Origin: Cryptomeria japonica
Taxonomy: Eukaryota > Streptophyta > Pinopsida > Cupressales > Cupressaceae
DNA length: 64,000 nucleotides
Assembly (NCBI RefSeq): GCF_030272615.1
Contig: NC_081413.1
Location: 603,698,709 to 603,762,708 of the forward strand
Reading direction: 5' to 3'
Of this stretch, positions 58,973 through 64,000 are shown piece by piece. Every line of letters starts with the position of its first letter. The stretch's first letter is position 1. A program made the translations under genes and the position numbers. Under the pieces are notes generated by a model. That model had not been told where the DNA came from. It worked only from the letters and a program-made list of their open reading frames with translations, and searched no databases.

Positions 58973-61900
58973 TCAAGTCTCTATCAGAGGGGCAGAAACT
59001 CCCAATTTGTCTCTTAGATACTCAAATGATTCCTTGGATAAAGGTTTAGTGAAAATATCAGCAATCTTTTCTTTAGTGTTCACATAAACTAGTCTAACTT
59101 CATTTTCTTCCACCTTCTCCTTCAAAACGTTTTTCTTGATAGATATGTGCTTTTTTTTAGAGTGAAATACTAGATTTTTTGATAGATCAATATAATAACT
59201 ATCGATGCATCACAATCTATCTTTATATCCTTCAACATTTTCTTCATCCATAAAAGTTGTGTACAGTTAGTAGTAGCAACAACATGCTTAGCTTTAGCAG
59301 TAGATAGAGAAGTACATGACTATTTCTTGCTGATCCATGAAACTGACTTCTTTCCAAGAAAGAAAGCTCCACTGGAAGTACTTTTCTAGTTAGCAACATC
59401 TCCAGCCCAATCAACATCTATATATGCCCATAAAGTAAATTTATCATCCTTAGGGTACCATAAGCCATATTCTGATGTACCTTGCAAGTACCTAAAAATC
59501 CTTTTCACCACCATCTCATGATTTTCTCTAGGATCACTCTGAAATCTTGAAACAATACAAACAACATTCATAATGTCAACCCTAGTCTGTGTCAAATACA
59601 GAAGACCTCCAATCATAGATTTGTATCTTGTAGGATTTACCGGTGTAGAAACATCTTTTCTTGTCAATTTCTCAATTGTAACCATAGGTGTACTTACGGG
59701 TTTAGAATATCCCATACCAAATTTATTCAACAATTCCTTAGCATATTTAGTTTGATAGATGAAAATACCTTTGCCAGTCTGAGTAATCTGGAAACCTAAG
59801 AAAAAAATCATCTCACCAATCGTAGACATCTCAAATTCTTTCTCTATATTCTTAGAAAATTCTATGCATAACTTATCTTCACCTCCAAAAATAATATCAT
59901 CAACAAATACTTCAACAATCATTATATCATCATCAGTAATTTTATAATATAAATTACTGTCAGCACTACCCTTAGTAAAACCAAGCTTCAAAAGATATTT
60001 ATCCAACCTTGCATACCAAGCTCTAGGTGCTTGTTTCAATCCATATAAAACTTTCCTTAACCTGCAAACCATATCTATATCATCTGATAGTGAAAAACCA
60101 CCAACTTGCTCAATATAAACCTCCTCATCAAGACGCCCATTCAAAAATGCACATTTAACATCCATTTGATAAACCTTGTAGTTTTTATAAGAATCATAGG
60201 CAAGAAATAATCTTACAACTTCAATCCTAGCTACAGGTGCAAAAATTTCTCCATAATCAATTCCTTCCTTCTGAGAATATCCTTTACAAACCAATCTAGC
60301 CTTATTCCTTATAACTTGACCATCCTCATTCAATTTATTCCTAAAACCCCATTTAGTTCCAATAACATTTTTAGTTTTAGGTTGGGGAACCAAAGTCCAT
60401 GTGTTATTTTTCTCAATCTGATCTAATTCTTATTCCATAGCTTTTAACCAATGTTCATCTTTACATGCCTCAATTACTGATACTGGTTCAACTTGTGAAA
60501 TTAAACATACCTCATTAGTTGCCAATCTTCTTCTTGTCATCACTCCATTGCTCTTAACCCCAATAATTTGATCTTCTGGAATGATTCAATCTCACATACC
60601 TAAGAGTCTTCTTTCTCTCTGTTCCTCTTCCCTGTTCTTTAGTTACTGTAGAATTCTCTAATGTTTCTGGAATAACTAGTTCAACTTTGTATTCCGGTAA
60701 AGGTGCTACTGGTTTAGATATAATCATTTCCACTGTTGGTTCCTTCTCATAAACTCTTATTTGACTTTTGTTCAGTTCATCTACTTTGACATTTGCACTC
60801 TCCAAAATTCTTTGCAATCTCTTGTTATAACATCTATATGCTTTACTTTCATTAGAATAACCAAGAAATATGCCTTCATCACATCTAGGATCAAATTTAC
60901 CAATAGTATCATCTCTCTTGATATAACATTTACTACGAAAAAATTTGAAATACTTAACTATAGGTGTATTGCCAAACCATAATTCATAATGTGTCTTACC
61001 GGTTTCTCCTTTGATATGTACTCTATTGAATGTATAAACTGATGTACTCACTGCTTCTCTCCAGTAGATATGAGGTAGATTAGCTTCCATCATCATTGTT
61101 CTAGCAACATCCAAGATAGTTCTGCTTTTCCTTTCCACAACTCCATTTTGTTGAGGTGTCCGGGGAGCAGAAAATTGTCTTCTTATACCATGCTTGTCTC
61201 AAAAGTTATTAAACTCACCGGATGTGAATTCTCTACCATGATCTGATCTCAAATATTTAATCTTCAATCTTGTCTCAGTTTCCACTTTAGCCTTAAAGAT
61301 TTTAAACTTTTCAAATGCTTCAGATTTTTCTCTCAAAAAAGTAACCCGCATCATTGTAGAATAATCATCAATGATTAGCATGAAATATATATCACCATGA
61401 AAACTTTTAACTCTAGCAGGGCCACACAAATTAGTACGAATAAGATCAAGAAAATCATTTTATTTATCTTGTATACTCCTAAAAGTGGTTCTGACCTATT
61501 TACCCATTTGACATTCCTTACATACTGGATTATAGGGCTTCATAATCTTAGGTATATCCCTAACTGGCTTAGTTGAAATGATCTTCACAATGCAATCAAA
61601 ATTAACATGACACAACCTTTTATGCCATAGCCAACTCTCATCAATCTGTGTAATCAAACATGTCTTCTCACCAGAGTTCAAATGAAATATATTACCTTTT
61701 GCCTGTGTATCGGTTGCAATCTCCAAGCTAGATCTACTAATGATTTTGCATTTTCCATCATTGAATTGTAGTTGAAATCTCTTATCTACCAATTGTCCTA
61801 CACTCAAAAGATTATGCTTCAAACCTTTAACATAAAAAACATTATCAATATTGTTCTTACCATCCAATGATATAGTTCCTTTTCCTTTAATCATACATGC

Positions 61901-63153
61901 CTTGTCATCTCCAAATCTAACTAGTCCACCATCAAATTCTTGCAAAGATAGAACTTCCCTTTATCTCTAGTCATATGATGTGAACAACCACTGTCAATTA
62001 CCCATTCATCCTTGTCATCAATTTTAGTAGCAAGTGCCTTCTCTTCAGGTACATTCTCTTCCAATGCTAGATCATCTTCCTTGATAGCTAGGAATACTCA
62101 TTCCTTCCCATTGCCGGATCCTTTAGCAAAGTCTTCTACTGGTTCATTGTCTGAATCAATAATGTCTTCCTTATCTGCTATGTAGCATGATTTGTCTCTA
62201 TTTTTCTTGTATTTATACTTGTTCTGATATCCAGGGTTAGGCTTAAATGATCTTTTAACTCTTTCTTCAAATATTGAATTCCTTTTAGGACATCTAGATG
62301 CAAAATGACAAATCTTATTACATGCAAAACATTTAAAAGGTGCTTTTCCTCCATACTTACTTCCTATCAGTCCTTTCGGTACTCTTCTAGAAAATAGTGC
62401 TTCAAGTTGCTGAAACTCATCATTTTCTCTCTTCATATCTTCTAACGCCTTTTCATATAAAGCTTTCCAATCTTGCTTACCGATTGCAGATGTAGATGCA
62501 TGAAAAACATGTTCAGTCTTCATAGCTCCAGAAGGTCCAAATTCCTCAAGCTCAAAAGAAGATAGTTTCCCAACCAAAGTATCTCCGTTGACAGTTGTAT
62601 TAGCCATTATTTTCAACTCATTAATAGTAGTAGCCTTCATTTTGTAAGCCGATGGTAGGGCTCTTAGGAATTTAGAAACAATTTCATATTCGCTCAGAGT
62701 TCCACCACAATATTGAATTCTCATAACAATCTCATTTACCCTTCCCATGAATGCAGTAATCCTTTCATCTTCTTCCATCTTCAGGTTTTCATATCTCACC
62801 CAGTAACCATCAAGTTTAGCAATCTTCACTATAGGGTCACCTTCATTAAGAGTCTCCAACTTATCCCATATAGCCTTTTCAAATGATTTGTTTGTTAATC
62901 TCATTATTTACTGATCAGGAAGTGCACACAAGAGGGCTTCTCTTTCTCTACAATCATTCTCAAGCTCCTTGTCTAGGTTTGTTGGAGGAGGATTGCTAGA
63001 GCTTGGATTAAAGGGTGTGACACCATTCTGTGTGATCTCCCAAATCTCCTTGCAAAGACATCTCAGATGAGTCTCCATTTGAATCTTCCATACTGTGTAA
63101 TTTGTTCAGATAACCAGAAGACAACTGGATGAACTTGAATTGGTAGTCGCCAT
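58973..63153 (-). pseudogene. Element G gag-pol polyprotein, nearly complete
   Basis: The ATG at 63153 is chosen because it starts MATTNSSSS just inside the primer site. Gag runs to about 62100 with NYTVWKIQMETHL, IWDKLETL and an intact knuckle CFACNKICHFASRC (about 62310-62350); stops lie near 63120 and 62906. Protease DSGCSHHM is at about 61985. Pre-integrase has WHKRLCHVNFD and VCKECQMGK (61500-61625). Integrase shows TNLCGPARV, IDDYSTMM and TPQQNGVVERKS (61440-61130), so the acidic triad is retained. Reverse transcriptase (60393-59386) has [36 protein letters not shown] and [10 protein letters not shown]. RNase H and FTKPL end at 58973. A few stops and frameshifts remain, for example near 60420, 61195 and 61950. 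Confidence 0.93.
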
Positions 63154-63199
63154 AGGATCTTCCTCAAGAAGTTAAGCTTTGTGCAAAGAAGACCAAATC

Positions 63200-63211
63200 T
63201 TTGATACCAAT
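63200..63211 (-). other. Primer binding site of G
   Basis: On the minus strand ATTGGTATCAAA directly follows the LTR end TCTAACA, one base from the standard initiator tRNA-Met site. Confidence 0.8.
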
Positions 63212-64000
63212 TGTTAGATAGTTCAGAAAACTAGAAGACAACTGAGAGGGGGGGTGAATCAGTTGTCGTAGATTACAAGAATATTCAACAATTAAAAGTT
63301 TAATACTGGAACCCAATACAATAATACTAGAATAGTAGTTAATCCAATTAAGCATAAACAATAATCATAGAATAAAATCCATCCACACAACACAAAGATT
63401 CATACATGGAAAACCCAATAAAGGAGAAAACGGCAGTGGGAAGCCTACCCACAATCAGATAATACTTTTGTAGTAAGTATGTGAATTACAATAAAGGGGA
63501 TTGCACTTGCAAGAAGGCAATCATCCTAGAGCACACTGCTCAGCACAAAAGGAGCCTCACTGACTACATACAAATCTAGACTACAATCTAGAGAAGTGTT
63601 GAACTACCAAAGATAGCATCTCCTATGCCAGAGTACAGTTCTGATTAAGCTCAATACTGGAGGACTAAATCCTCTTACATAAACCCAATTCAATCTCCAA
63701 TGATCGACCAGCTCCTCTACTTGAATGATATTACATTATTCGCACATTACATTCCTTGGCCATGACCTCTTACATTAACCATGATGATCTACAATGAGAT
63801 CTTACATCTATTATATAGAACCTCGACCATAAACAATAAGGTTGGCCACCAGACAATAAAAAAATTATAGAATTACAAACCATGTCGGTCTTAGACCAAA
63901 CAAGTAATATCAACACATAAGACATCCCAGAAATACATGAATAGGTCCTATCCACATGTTACATTAAAACCTGTCCATAACCTAGATCAACCAGGACCAA
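63212..64000 (-). repeat. 5' LTR of element G, cut by the window end
   Basis: Starts TGTTAGATAG in plus coordinates and matches 57394 onward: C-rich/G-rich tract GAGAGGGGGGG at 63243, U5 block about 63400-63450. About 430 further bases are expected beyond 64000. Confidence 0.9.

Larger units (their letters stand above)
57394..64000 (-). mobile_element. Copia-type LTR element G, 5' end outside window
   Basis: In minus orientation: 5' LTR from past the window end to 63212, primer site, gag-pol 63153-58973, polypurine tract, and 3' LTR 58613-57394. All domains are present in order, and the polyprotein is the best preserved in the window. The LTRs resemble those of A. The bases flanking the 3' LTR are TCACC (57389-57393); the partner duplication is not visible. 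Confidence 0.93.

Overview
The window is nuclear DNA of a land plant with a large, repeat-filled genome. The element types fit a seed plant, and a gymnosperm is my best guess; the sequence does not prove it. I see no host gene, no tRNA or rRNA gene, no CRISPR array and nothing bacterial. Almost everything recognisable is a decayed retrotransposon, and the bases between them are A+T-rich with scattered stops.

Left block (1-32229). A LINE on the minus strand (1 to about 4342, cut by the window edge) has landed in the 5' LTR of Copia element A (plus, 4343-9279). Element A itself sits in the integrase region of an older minus-strand Copia element, B. Copia element C (plus, 10722-30443) is inserted in the gag of B and flanked by a perfect GATAT duplication, so B's gag is split between 10721 and 30444. 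Element D (plus, 17009-29526, about 12.5 kb) is inserted in the 3' LTR of C with a CTTAA/CTTAG duplication. D is a non-autonomous Ty3/Gypsy-type element: it has gag, a tRNA-Lys-like primer site and an antisense plant-mobile-domain gene relic, but no pol. The order of insertion here is B, then C, then D; A and then the LINE entered B independently. B ends with its 5' LTR at 30886-32229.

Middle block (32230-48190). A minus-strand relative of D (element E) is split at 33514/40724 by Copia element F (33520-40718, GGGTG duplication). F is a complete LTR-gag-pol-LTR copy broken by stops. It is followed by a Copia-like LTR (H, 43091 to about 44156) and a decayed minus-strand ORF of unknown function (about 45240-48190). 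A 1.17 kb solo LTR (46014-47179, ATTAG duplication) has inserted in that ORF.

Right block (48191-64000). A long A+T-rich stretch contains only an RNase H fragment (51100-51540). A 2.49 kb solo LTR follows (53748-56235, minus, GTGTA duplication). Last is Copia element G (minus, 57394 to past the window end), the best preserved polyprotein here and close in LTR sequence to A.

The Copia copies supply the usual cycle parts: gag with a CCHC knuckle, DSG protease, DDE integrase, a reverse transcriptase with a VDD box, and RNase H. Every copy carries stops or frameshifts, so none looks autonomous. The points most worth following are the atypical gag of A (coiled coil plus four zinc knuckles), the pol-less element D with its antisense gene, the long tRNA-Lys-like primer site, and a short-repeat array in the LTRs of C and F.
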